A stretch of 64,000 bases of DNA, from positions 5,334,001-5,398,000 of the forward strand of contig CM060731.1 in NCBI GenBank assembly GCA_030704615.1, written 5' to 3'. A program made the translations under genes and the position numbers. Under the pieces are notes generated by a model. It worked only from the letters and a program-made list of their open reading frames with translations, was not told the origin of the DNA and ran no database searches. The DNA is from Takakia lepidozioides. Taxonomy: Eukaryota; Streptophyta; Takakiopsida; Takakiales; Takakiaceae. Shown one piece after another: positions 15,256 through 26,715 of the stretch (positions within the stretch are counted from its first letter, which is position 1; every line of letters begins with the position of its first letter).

Positions 15256-18200
15256 CTATGTACAAAAAGATGAAACCCGGCGTCTGAAGTCTACTGCATC
15301 CAGTGGGTTGCCACCAAATAACTGTGACCCATCAGGTCCTAACAGACCTCCAGAGAGTGGTAACACAAGTTGACTTCCTCCACCTGTTACTTTTTCACTC
15401 GCTTGGCTGTTCTTTGTTCGCTGTACATACTCAAAGAAGTCTGCCACTTGTCGGGCATATCTACATCCACACACCAACCAACAATACATTGGCTTTAGTT
15501 TCTGCAATCCAAAAGCCCTTAATTGACCATATGTCCTCTCTTAATATAACACAGTCTCACTGAGTGTTTGTTTACAGGCCGGAAATCTTTGTCGTACTCA
15601 TATATTGCTGCTAACTGGATTGCAATATGCTTCAGTTTGGAAATATAAACAGTAGTGTCCAGAGAGAAAGGGAAGAGACCATTGAAGATCTCCGGTCACA
15701 TGAAGTAGAAGCACTACGCTACAACTCTAGGAAGGGTCAAACATGAACTCACTCTGCTTTAGCTTCAAAGTCACGGCTAAAATCAATGGTGGCATCACAA
15801 TCCAACAGTAATGCTGGCACCTGCAACCAAGAGACAACCAACTGAGTAATATTGGTTTATTTCATTGCATAAGAAAACCAAAAAAAAGCACACTGATGTT
15901 TGGGTACTCAAGGTCTACAGTTTGCCCAACAAAGAATTTGCATGCTTCACTATCATAGGACACTAGTGGCAGAAGAACTCTGGCCTTCAAGCACTGCAAG
16001 GTCTACTGCAGTATTGATAGAAGATCCAATCAGTCACAAGAGTTCAATCGTTGCAAACAGAGATTGTTCAGATGTTCAATTAACTTGAGAGAACCAAGTT
16101 TCAGACATAATCATGACCCACCTTTTGAATACACGAATGGACATGATCACCCTCCAGATAGAATACACGATCTCGGATTCGCGCTGACAGGGGTTCCTTT
16201 AATGCTGGACTAACTGAGAGCACTCCACTACTTGACTTGGCTGGAAGAAGCCACTGCTCATGCTTTTCATGAAGGCCGCGGAGATACTCCAAACTCACTC
16301 CCTGTTCCTCAGGTCTGGCAGGTTACAAAACAGCAGTTTATGGAACCCATAGCTTAATAAATGGTCCAAGCTTTAAAACAACTGGTCAATATCACAATCA
16401 ATGTAGTTATGCCACTGTGTGAAGGAAATCAAAAGATGCGGGATATTTGACTTGGCAGGAAGACCAACCTCCCCTCCTGACAGTGAGAATCTTTTCCTTT
16501 TATGTTTGTTGTGTTCCGTCAAATACACTTGTCAAGGCTATGGTAGAACTGGTTCAACTTTCAGACCTTGAACATGTTTCTCAAATCCAGTGCCCCAAAG
16601 AGGCAAACGTTTGGGACAAAAAACTCCTCAAGGTGTATAGGATGTACAGCCTCTATAAGATTACCGCTTGCGAGACTGTAGTCGACGCAGGCAGGTGTCT
16701 GGGCTGGCTCGCAGATAAATGAAGGCATCAGGAACCAGACCCGGTAGCTCTGATACCACTGGGTTGAACCACGAATCATAGATGCTGATTTCCATCTCAT
16801 TCATCCACTTGGCCTCATGCACTGCACGCACGAATACCTGTCATGCCCTCTCCAAATCAATTTGAATTTTGACAAGTTTGTACTATCATTGAGATGGCAC
16901 TACACCAACACACCTTCTGGAGCCACTTGTTCCAGTTTCCCTCCAGAATACCCGTGAGTTTCTCCCTCCAAGATGAAGTATTGCAAGCACAAAGAGATCT
17001 ACTTTTGAAAAGAAAAAAAAGGGGACAAAGAATACCATTCGGTCACTGAAAACACTCCGCTCCATCAACCGCAGGGGTTTTACCCCATTGGCTGATTCAC
17101 GCTCCTGCATTAGGCGGGTGACAAACACGTAGTTTTGAAAGGTGTAGGCATAACGCTCCGGCTCCGCATAAAACGATTCCAGAATGTTGAAGTGATCTGG
17201 TCCCACATCTTGCCACTTGGCAACTGGCTCAGGTACAATCTGACCACAAATTTCAGAGAATAACTATCAAACTTAGACTGGATCAAGATGTCATGCTTGT
17301 TTGATTATATATCAAATGAACACTGTTGCTATCTATCTGTAACGCAAGCATTTGCATCATCGAAAAGTTGTGTGCTTTCCAAGAAAACATTGCTTAACGT
17401 GCAGAAGAGTCACAATCATATTATTAGACCTGAATGGAAAAAACTCTATAAACCCTTATAAACCTCATTTATGTGCATAAAAACACTACAGTGTGCCCCC
17501 TGGAGATTCATGAGTGATTCCAAAAGCATAATGTATTAACATAAAAAACGAGGGCTCGAGGGTTTGGTCATCCAGGTGGAGAAAAGTCACACAGCTTCAT
17601 CCTGCAGGTTTCCTTCAAAGAAATATACCCCATATCAAAACTATAATATCAGAATTTATTTACAACAACGAGATGAATTCGTACCTCAACCATGTCTCGC
17701 AACTCAATAGTTTCATTAGCAATTTTCTGCAGGAACGTTGACTTGCCAACACTGATGTTCCCTTCCACACAGAAAGTGAGGCGCTTCTTTCTGTGAGAGC
17801 CCTCCTCATTAACGGCCAACTCGGCATCCACAGTGTGCTTGATGAAGTTGGTGATGCTGGCAGCATGGTGCTTGTGTAATATGCCGATCGAGCTCTGCAA
17901 GTACTCCACCATCTTATCCGAGCCGTTGTCACGAAACTGCAGGAATACATGTCTGATTTCTTGGAATTACGCCCATTAACATCTTTTGTTCACACATCTC
18001 TCCCAAAGCCGTCCATCTTTTAGTCAAACAGAACTAAGAGTCTCTATATCAACTGTCTTGACTACATTGTCTAACAGAACAACTGCAAATCCAACCTTTA
18101 TAACCCCCCTTCTTGCAGGTGATTGCAGCTAAACCAAAATACTACCACATTCAACTACTTGAGCTGAGTGCATAGGAATAAGCACATTATCCCGGTACAG

Positions 18201-19605
18201 CTGCTTCAGCTCTGCTAGTTTGGCAATTCCTTTAGCCACCAGTTTTTCCATGTTGCGGGGGCCTATTCCTGGAACTGTCAGAAGGTCAGGAAGTGGGCCC
18301 TGAGTCTGCCGGGTTGCATTGGCTCCAACTGCTCGGCGTCTTCGGGCTCGTCCTGCACCACAAAAACATACATTAGAAGCTTTTGTTACATTTCTTCAGC
18401 AGCTTTTGATTTAGAAATATCAAAGCCACAGTAAAACTTTGAGCAAGCAACGACATTACTAGGGGAGGGCCTCTACAATCTGACCGGCAACGCAATGTCG
18501 TCGCACTCAAGCAATGTTTTACACCTCTCGTTCGATAATGTGACTGCGGTGTAGCAGAGTAAAAATTAATCACCCCTGTTTTCAGGTATGGGGCTTTAGT
18601 AGCGGTGGCGGACTTACGGTCATGCTTTCTCGCATGGTTTCAATGCTGCTGGCACTCATTTCAACACAGTCCCATCACTACATTGCCGCTAATAAGGACC
18701 CAACGCAATGAAAATTCCTGGATGAGATTCATATCTTGGTGGGAGCGAGGAAAGAGGGCCATGGCCAAATTTCATGAACGGCTCTCTCTTTCTTTCTCTC
18801 AGAGACACAGGAGACAAATCCCAAGTGTTTGGAAGAGATTTAAGCTAGAAAGCAGCACACATGAAGTTTGCCACTAAAACGCACAGACAAACTTCCCAAG
18901 TCTACCCTTCGAAAGTTCATGTCCATTCAAGCATTATGTTCTCATAAGCAAGGCTTAAGAATTACCAGTAGCATCCATCTCTGAAGACGTTGCACCCGAC
19001 TCAGATTCCTTATCCAAGGACAAAGTGTCTTGCGCGAGAACCGAATCTCCCCTTCCTTCACCTTCGGTTAGTGCTCCAGAAGACCCATCCTTCTCTACAT
19101 TCTCTATTGCCATGGGAATATTCGATACGCTGTTAACTCCCGGTACGTCTTCCTCCGAATAGCTTGGCCCTTGTGTTGAGCTCAAATGTGCCATCCCATG
19201 GGTATTCTTTACAAGGTGGTTTCCGGACATGGTAATGGGAGCACCTCTGTAAGCCTGGACCATCCGTACCCCGGCATTCGGTGAGTAACTTTGCTGCAAA
19301 AGTCTGTCCATGGAGTTTCCATTTCCGACCTCAAGCTCACATGGAGGAGACTTATTCCAACCTGCCCTCAGCTCCCTGGCCAGGAGTCTTCTATCACTCA
19401 GGAATGCACCTAACTGCCAGCCTACGACCGATTTCACCGCTCTCAAATTCTTTGTTGAAGCATTCTTTTCAAATGGTAAGGGTTCAGAGGGAATCCGAGA
19501 GAAAACAGGGGCAAGAGCGTGGGATTGCAATGGAACCATGGTGGCCCGCCCAATTGCTCTCAAGCCGGCTTTACACAGAAGGGATGTCCGTGGTAGACTT
19601 GGCAT
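15256..19605 (-). CDS. dNK: Plant deoxyribonucleoside kinase with N-terminal HhH region, 8 exons
   Basis: The enzyme phosphorylates deoxyribonucleosides (dNTP salvage) using ATP. The exons (minus strand) are 19605-18966, 18352-18186, 17936-17685, 17239-17036, 16837-16665, 16314-16122, 15820-15753 and 15460-15256. They join in frame to 633 residues, slightly longer than Arabidopsis dNK (about 580). Exon 1 (213 residues) begins Arg/Ser/Leu-rich, fitting an organelle transit peptide, and ends in an acidic Ser-rich linker. Exon 2 has a helix-hairpin-helix motif (VPGIGPRN). The kinase core has the P-loop GNISVGKS at about 328-335, the EPVAKW motif, the ERSVFSDR motif and the LID-type RASPDTCLRRLQSR. 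The motifs expected of an active enzyme are present. One intron ends in a weaker donor (AAT|GTGC at 18185). E2F-like sites lie further upstream. Internal ATGs could give a shorter N-terminus. Confidence 0.92.
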
Positions 19606-20104
19606 TAGGATACCCCAACCATTCTCCCACCCCCTTGTCAGGACCTACACTTATGCCCTCTACATGCACCACTTCAGCAGACACAGGCAACTCCAGTACT
19701 CCCCATCTCTCGGTCGCCAATATGCAAAACCCCCAGCGTCATTGAACTCCACCACCCTTGCTTCACCGTCATTTCTCCCCCCTTATTCCTCCAGTTCAAT
19801 TTCCTGGCTACGGTCACTCTCAAATCTACCAACTTCACATATCCCGCTCGGGAATAAGGACGTGCAAATCTGGGAGAGCCCCGGGCCGTACATACAAAGC
19901 GACAGGCGGCGGCTTGACAGCAGTGAGCTAGGGCTTTAGCGCCATCCCAGTGACATTTACTGTGCGCTCGGATGAGGCCTGGCCCCACTTGCTCGGATAC
20001 TTGTGGCCCACTTTAGTATGTGCTACTGTTGGGCAGCTGGAGACCCGTATCCTTTTTGAATTTTTCTTTAAACCTTTAGTGGACGGGGGGTACATTCTCA
20101 GGTG

Positions 20105-20117
20105 CTGGCGGGAAAAA
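20105..20117 (-). promoter_or_regulatory. E2F-like site upstream of dNK
   Basis: The plus strand reads TGGCGGGAAAA, which on the gene strand contains TTTCCCGC, an exact TTTSSCGC E2F match. It lies about 500 bp upstream of the dNK ATG at 19605. A weaker WTTSSCSS match (ATTGGCGC) is at 20288-20295. Salvage and dNTP-supply genes are commonly S-phase regulated, so the site is plausible, but one 8-mer is weak evidence. Confidence 0.4.
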
Positions 20118-20360
20118 AACCCTGGCCCACCAAAACTTTTTTATCTGGAGACTTTCTCTGTCTTGTAAATCGGACGGTTGGAATTACATACTTCCCACCT
20201 ACCCCACCTCCAACCACCAAAAGTTTTATAAGAATCATGGCGCTTTGCTAAAATCCGCTAGCAATTTCTTGCTTTACCTGCTAGCTAATTGGCGCGCGAT
20301 GGCTTCTCTGTTTTCTGTTTTGGTGCAAACATCATTTTCAAGCCCGAAGTCTCAGAGCTA

Positions 20361-20790
20361 TTAACCCCTAATGGATGAGGCAGTTTTTGGTGGCCCCCTC
20401 CAAAACAGGACATACCTCATCCACATGGATGAATCATATGAATGGGAGGCTACCTACTTCATCCAACTTCTGTGAAAATTTCAGCTCATTTCACCGTGTC
20501 GTTTGGAAGATTATAACAAATTCGCAAGCCCAAAATTTGGGGTACACTCCAAATTTAGAGTGGAAAAATGGTTTGACCAGGAAATTGGATCGACAAAAAA
20601 AAATTCCTCTCAAGACCCATCCAGATTCCAATTATGTGGCACCTGAAGCATGTTGCCCCAAAATTTCATAGCAGAATTTCGAAATCTTGATAAGGTTGCT
20701 TTGTATGGAAAAATAGGGGGCTCAAAACACACCATGAAGCTCAAATGACATGTAATTCAGAAACGGGTCGCCTCGTCCATTAGGGATTAA
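20361..20790. mobile_element. About 430-bp Tourist-like MITE (PIF/Harbinger type)
   Basis: The left end reads TTAACCCCTAATGGATGAGG and the right end is its near-perfect inverse, CCTCGTCCATTAGGGATTAA. The pair forms terminal inverted repeats of about 20 bp with two mismatches. The outer TTA/TAA fits the 3-bp target duplication used by PIF/Harbinger elements. The interior has no coding potential. Its closeness to a Harbinger transposase relic at 21171-22240 supports the family, but the ends differ from that relic's GAGCATCTCC end, so it belongs to a different subfamily. Confidence 0.72.
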
Positions 20791-21170
20791 AGGAAAAACA
20801 GCATGTTGTGGATGAGCTAAAGCTGACACGTGCATGTCTAAATGAGGCACGTGATGGGCTTTCATTGGAGTCTCTTAAATTACTGTCAATTGTTGAGAGC
20901 TCCAAGCAGGAGGTTGCCATAATCGAGACTGGGAAAAAAAAGATTGGTAATCTTGAAACCATCTACCTAGCCTTCTACCTAACCGGCAGATGCGGCCGAG
21001 ACGTAACAGCCAAGAGACGAGGTGGATTAGGCTTAAGAATCACTCACCTGCAAGTGTTTCGCTATCAAACAAGTGGTTAGTGGTCAATGAAAGAAATTTC
21101 TCACTAATATGTACCGGCAAGTGTAGAGTCGAACTATTCCCACTTGCAAGGCAAAGCGTTTGTCCTATAA

Positions 21171-22240
21171 GAGCATCTCCAACGGTGGCCTCTAAATAGC
21201 CCCGCTATTGTGGGTTCTGACGGTCCACTTGATGGGTCCCCAAAACACTAACGGCCAACTCCAAATTTGATCCACCCATTTTTGTTTCAAGCAACCTTGC
21301 AAGAAGAACTCGAAGACGACGATTGCGATGAGATGTTCGACAACATTTTCGTAAATGAACTTGGACAGACTTCTTCAAGTCCTCCACAAAAAAAGACATG
21401 GTGGATCTAAGGTAGGACGTTTTGCAGAGAGAGAGAGAGAGAGAGGTCATGACAAAAAAAATTCGATATTACTTCAGTGCTTCACCAATTTACGATGACA
21501 AAATGTTTCGACGAAGCTAGTACAGGATGATACGAAGCTTGTTTCTACAAATATTGGAGAGAGTTGTGCCCATGATTTATATTTTGTGTAGAAAAGAGTG
21601 TTGCTAGGATTCTTGGCTTGTCATCAACTCAGAAATGCACATCTGCACTAAGGATGCTTGCATACGTAGTTGCAGCTGATGCGACAGATGAGTACTATCG
21701 GTTAGAGGAGAGCACAGCCATGGAAGGCATGAAACGATTCGTGAGAGCAATTAGAGGAATTTTCGAGGAGAATTATTTGAAACAGCCAACAGAAGACCTC
21801 TTGAAGCAGCTGAAAACTAACAAGGAGATGGGATTTCCGGGGATGTTCGCGTCTATTGATCTAGTATGCATTATATGTGGAAGAACTACCTGTTGTTTGG
21901 CAAAGCCAATTCTAAGATAAGTCGAGCAGATCCATTATACTCGAAGCTCTTGCAGATCAATCTCTATGGATATGACATGCTTTTTTTCAGGCTACCAAGA
22001 GGAAACAATCACGACAATGTTCTCGACATGTCCCCTCTAGTTGCAGATTTGTTGAAGGATGAAACCACAGACATGACTTTTGCTGTAAATGAGAACTCAT
22101 ACCCATGATATTATCTACTGACATATGGCATATATCCGAGATGGAATATTTTTGTGCAGACCATACACCAACCTCAAGATTTGAAACAACAACACTTCGC
22201 GAAGATTAAAAAACAAACAAACAAACCTCCAAAAAATGAT
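21171..22240 (+). pseudogene. Decayed PIF/Harbinger element with HARBI1-like transposase
   Basis: The left end is TAA followed by GAGCATCTCCAAC (21168-21183), the characteristic Harbinger terminus after a TAA target site. From about 21290 the plus strand can be read, across several frameshifts and stops, as a plant HARBI1/ALP1-like transposase. The parts include an acidic N-terminus (EDDDCDEMFDN), then CTSALRMLAYVVAADATDEY, FPGMFASID (first catalytic Asp), and RGNNHDNVLDMSPLVADLL (second Asp region). A later HPQ-type block leads to HFAKIKK, where it ends. The third acidic residue and a right terminal repeat are not visible. A (GA)n tract (about 21427-21446) interrupts the N-terminal part. The element cannot move on its own. 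Confidence 0.75.
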
Positions 22241-22761
22241 CTTCTTACGCTTGTATGGATCTTCAAACTTATTTTCTCATCGACCTTGTTTTGCCGCAAA
22301 GCAAGTGATCACTATATAAACAACATGATCGACCGCAAGTAGTTGCATACACTCTAGAAGAGTTGTGGTTATAGCATCACCTTACCCTATGATTTAAAAA
22401 AAATGTCGGATAGATAATGGCCTACGGGCTGGATACGGCTGGCCCAATCAGGTCTCGGCGTTCTACCTAGTCGCAGGTTGAGGAGGTGGGAAGAAGGTAG
22501 AGGGTTATCGCCCTGCTCTCAGCCACTAGGGGCCAGACACGTCATGGAGATTCCCAAAACAGCCGGTTATGGAATGTTTAGCCGAGACTACCTACAGAAT
22601 GTTAAGTTGTACACGTTGAACCCTAGATCACCGGGTGATGCGCAGGCACAAGTACCCAACCACTTGGGTAGTTTAGGGCAAGAGGAGAAAGAGTCCCACT
22701 CTAACAAGTACTTTCCTATCTGCACTCGACTCTGCGGGTTGGGTTGAATGAAGCTGCAAGG

Positions 22762-23274
22762 ATGGAGATCGCAGCAGCAGCAGCAGCCGCCATGGACGAG
22801 ATGGCATCGATTGTGGAGGGAGTGACAGGCGATCTGCGCAGGCAATTTCAGGATTTCACAGCGGGAGGCGGCAGCTTTCTGGACCCTATCCTTGGATTTG
22901 TTCATGCAGTTGATTGGACAGAGCCGTGGTTGATAGGTCTGATGGTCTTCCATGTTGTGATGTTCGCAGTGGCCGTGGCCAGCAGGAAGCACAGCAATGT
23001 GCAGATGACTCTCTTCTTTTCTGTGCTTTTGTGTGTGTACTATGCAGAGAGATTGAACACATATCTGAACCGGCACTGGAAGAGCTTTGCGCGACAGCCC
23101 TATTTTGATTCCCAAGGCGTTTTCCTGTCCACCGTGTGGTCGGGCCCCTTGCTGTTGGTGTCTACCCTAATTCTTGTCAACAGCTTGTTCACTTTGACTA
23201 GCCTGCTTGTGAAATGGAAGAGAGCGGAGCTCAAGCATCGAGCTCGTGTCTCTCGGGACAAGAAGCAAGAATAG
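22762..23274 (+). CDS. TMEM18: TMEM18-family membrane protein, single exon
   Basis: A 170-residue open frame starts at the ATG at 22762 (MEIAAAAAAAMDEM). It matches the TMEM18 family, small nuclear-envelope/ER proteins with three or four membrane spans. Hydrophobic segments lie at about residues 50-72, 80-98 and 120-145. Family blocks are seen: VDWTEPWLIGL, ERLNTYLNRHWKSFARQPYFD, and GVFLSTVWSGPLL. The tail is basic (KWKRAELKHRARVSRDKKQE), as in other members, where it is linked to nuclear-envelope location and chromatin/DNA contact. The length is normal and there are no frame breaks. Upstream lies the Harbinger relic; the downstream 3' flank runs to about 23.8 kb. Confidence 0.9.
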   Translation: MEIAAAAAAAMDEMASIVEGVTGDLRRQFQDFTAGGGSFLDPILGFVHAVDWTEPWLIGLMVFHVVMFAVAVASRKHSNVQMTLFFSVLLCVYYAERLNTYLNRHWKSFARQPYFDSQGVFLSTVWSGPLLLVSTLILVNSLFTLTSLLVKWKRAELKHRARVSRDKKQE

Positions 23275-24274
23275 GGCCTGCATCGCCCTTAGGGCATATG
23301 ATTCAAGGCTTGTCCACTGCAGGGCTGTCTGTGCGGTGAAGAGCAACGTGGGTGACGGGGCACTTCGGTGGATCGCACTACTGGTGTTGATGAGTCTGGA
23401 GAGATGAGTCTGCCCTATCTTGTGGGCACTTGGCATAGTGTGGGTTGCAGCGGGGGGTCCCACTTGTGTTGTAGGGGAATTGAAACTGAAGTCATTCCTT
23501 GTGTTCTGTTACGATACTTTTCCGACTAAGCCAATTCCTCGCAGCGGTGTTCCGCTACGAGGATCAGAAATCCTTGGCAGAATATCTGCATGAGGCTACA
23601 CAATCCCCTGAACATACTTGTTTTTGGGTTTCTCTCGATCTTTGTTGTTTCATGCTTTCTCGTGTAGAAGCTGATTGAGCTTTCCGAGGACGTAATAAAG
23701 GATCATTCAATTTCATTTCTGTCTTTCTTCTTCCACGTCTATTTCTATGCGGGTGTATGTGTGAGAGAGGAGACGAGGTTTACGTTCTCTTTAAACTTTG
23801 ATCGGAAGTTCAAGTTTGTTTCACTTTTGTAGGATTCAGTTTAGTTCATCGTTTGTCTCTTTCTCTTTTACCCATTGCTTGTAGCTATGGCTATGACGAC
23901 GATGGGGCTGTCGGAGCCGTCTGGTCCAATGGCACAGCTTCAGAAGCCGATATCACTCAGGATTTTTCAAGAATAAACTCACCGATGGTAATTCGCCTCT
24001 CCTCCTGTGCAGCCGTTACTTGTAGCCATACCCCTTTCTCCCTCCTTTGTCTCCAGGTTTCCATTCTCAGTATCGAGAAGAGACTCGCAGACTCGAAATT
24101 GGAGTAGGGGCAGAGTTCAGCTTGAGAAAGCAATCTCGCGGCCAGGGTTATGTCAAGAATCTAGAGAGTTCATCTGTGAAGCAAAATGTGGGCCGACAAC
24201 CACTGTGGAATTGGATGATAGGACGGTATGGAAGGAAGGTGCGGTCGAGATTGTGAGTGAGGATTCTTCCGCAG

Positions 24275-26715
24275 TCGAAGCAGGATCTGTGCAGCATGAC
24301 GCCGGTTATGATACTTCTCCTGGCGGGGGCATACTTGTTGGTGCGGCTGTTTGACTTCCTTACAAGGCAAAAATTTCTTGGACAGGTACTCCACATCTGC
24401 ATGTAATAGGATCAGCTGGTAAATGCATCACGAACTCATTTCAAGTCCAGTTGAAGGAGGCAACCTGAGACTCACAACCTACATTATGACATCCGAGCAA
24501 AATGCATCTGGGAAGTGAATCCTTGGAAAACCAAAGTCTAGGTAGGAATGTCGCAGGCAATTCAATTCTCAATGAGATGAGAAGTTCTTGATTCTGAGCC
24601 AGTTTTAAAGGTAGTGGAAACTTCTCCAGAAAAAATTCCTGTAGACCTAGAGCAAGAAAGCTTTGCCTCAACTTTGTGAAGAAGAATCTGATCTCTGAAA
24701 AGCATTTCCTCATTTGATTTGAAAGACAGCATGACTGCCCTTATGAACTTATTTCAACTAGATGGGAATGGCCTAAGGTAACAGGCCAGGGTTCATAGAG
24801 ACACTGCCCAGATTTCTTTGTTAAGAAGAGAGGAGCGTGTGACAGTTTTTCATGTACCTGTTAAGTATCACATGAGGCTCTGAGGCTATGCAGAAGTGCA
24901 TTTTGCATGAAGGTTTTCTCTGTAATTGCTGATCTACAGAAATTGAGCGGGAAGCTGGTGCATATAGCATCAGGATTGCTCATTGCACTAAGCTGGCCTT
25001 TTTTCAGGTGTGCCTTTTCAATCACAAAGTCTCCTTGTCTTGTCTCCTTTGGTATCCTGGAGGTCTGTCCTATGTATCATTTATTCTCAACTGCGCAGCA
25101 ATCATATTTGCAAGTTCGTCAGCTATTATTATATGGAGGCACAAAACAACAAGGTTTATTCTTTGCCATTGCTATCTACATATGTGCATAATCCAATCAA
25201 GGTGGTGTGACATCTTGCACATGCTATGAAGGGCTCACACTCGTGGTACATACTGGGTCTGGGGATTGGAAGTGCAGCATGTCGCCTTGGGCACGATTTA
25301 TTGCAGCAGTGGTGCCTATCAGCAATGGCCTCAGGTTGCTCGTCTATGGGCTGGGCATATTGAAGGATGAAGGCCTAGTCAAATCTGTGAGCCGTGGGGG
25401 TGATCCTAGGTACAATTTTGTTTCTGTGGCATGTCCTTCCTCATAAACTTCCGCAACTGTTGCCATGTAGTCTATGCTTTTGAAAGCTTCTTGAAAAGAA
25501 GACATCTCATATGTGGTGGAGAGGGAACACATGGAGCTGCTGTGGGGGCCACTTTATTATGTGGTGGTGTTGGCCCTCAGTACGATACTATTCTGGTGGA
25601 ATTCTCCAGTGGCATTATAGCTCTGGCCATGATATGTGGTGTTGATGGTGCGTGATGCCTTTCACGATCCACTACATGCATATGATTGTCATTGTCATAC
25701 AATGTCTATGCCTGGCTGCTGAAGAAGGAAAGAAGGATCCGTAGCCTCATGTACTAGGACAGTGAGATTCTACTGTACTCTGACGACCATAACGAGGAGT
25801 TAATCCTTGAAGCAGGAATTGCTGATATCGTAGGCAGAAAGTTAGGATCAAAGAAGCTGCCATACAACTCTGACAAGAGCTGGGCTGGAAGTATTGCCAG
25901 TTCCTTTTCGGCTTCCTCGTTTCCTCTGGGTAAGGCGGCTGGCGTTCTGCTTTTTGAAATTCTCTACAGAAGTGAGGCCAGGTAACTGAAGGGTGATTGT
26001 ATCTAAGACCACCTCTACAGCCCCTTCTTTAAGAGGTGCTAGGACAGAGTCCATTCAGGTAAACTGCATCTTCAACGTGACGCCTTCACTTGATTTCCCT
26101 GTGCATCCTCATGACCAATATATCTCTAACTTAGGTTGATACTTAGTTAAACCTTTTGTGTGGTGATAGTGTCTGTCACTCAGCAATCTGGCAGGACCCA
26201 CATGTGTAGTATGTTTGAAACCTCTACAGAAGCCAGGACTTCAAACCAGTAGAACTGGATGTTGAAATCAAACAACAGTTTTGAAGAAAGATTAGATGGA
26301 GTGGGGGCCTCAAATTTGAGAAATTGCAATGTCAAAACAGGTAAGAATAGGTGTCGATATTGTCTTAGCTGGAGTACAGGGACTCAATGTTGTTTCAGCT
26401 ATAGAAGATGGATTCATTATCTAAGTATTAAAAAGTAGATTAAAGTAGATTCACTAAGTAGAGTGCAATTCACTCACATACTCCTATGAGCTGTCACCAA
26501 GCTAGAGCTGTGTGTCTGAGACACCAGAGAAGCATAGGAGTCTCTTGGTGCCCGGCTTATATCTTGAGATGCATTGGCTATGGCAGGTGTCTTTGGTACT
26601 TCTCTATGTTGGGCTTCTATTCCGATCACTACCCATTACAACCAGATTGGATGACAATCTGACTGTACCACTTGCAACAGTTGTGCTAGGAACACTTCTA
26701 TTTCCATCCAGATGA
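24275..26715 (+). pseudogene. FOLK: Farnesol/phytol-kinase-like gene with two frame breaks
   Basis: The family (VTE5/FOLK) phosphorylates phytol or farnesol in plastid membranes. Recognisable exons are 24275-24385 (LLLAGAYLLVRLFDFLTRQKFLGQ), 24940-25007 (KLSGKLVHIASGLLIALSWPFF), 25278-25409 (RLLVYGLGILKDEGLVKSVSR), 25524-25647 (GPLYYVVVLALSTILFWWNSP then IIALAMICGVDG), 25816-25930 (IADIVGRKLGSKKLPYNSDKSWAGSIA then FLFGFLVSSG) and about 26587-26715 (LPITTRLDDNLTVPLATVVLGTLLF, stop). The junctions are GT-AG. Within the fourth and fifth exons the family sequence changes frame once each, near 25611 and 25900, each explained by one missing base. Upstream sequence (23886-24253) may hold a transit-peptide exon but also contains stops. 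Either this is a young pseudogene or the assembly has two one-base errors. Confidence 0.8.
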
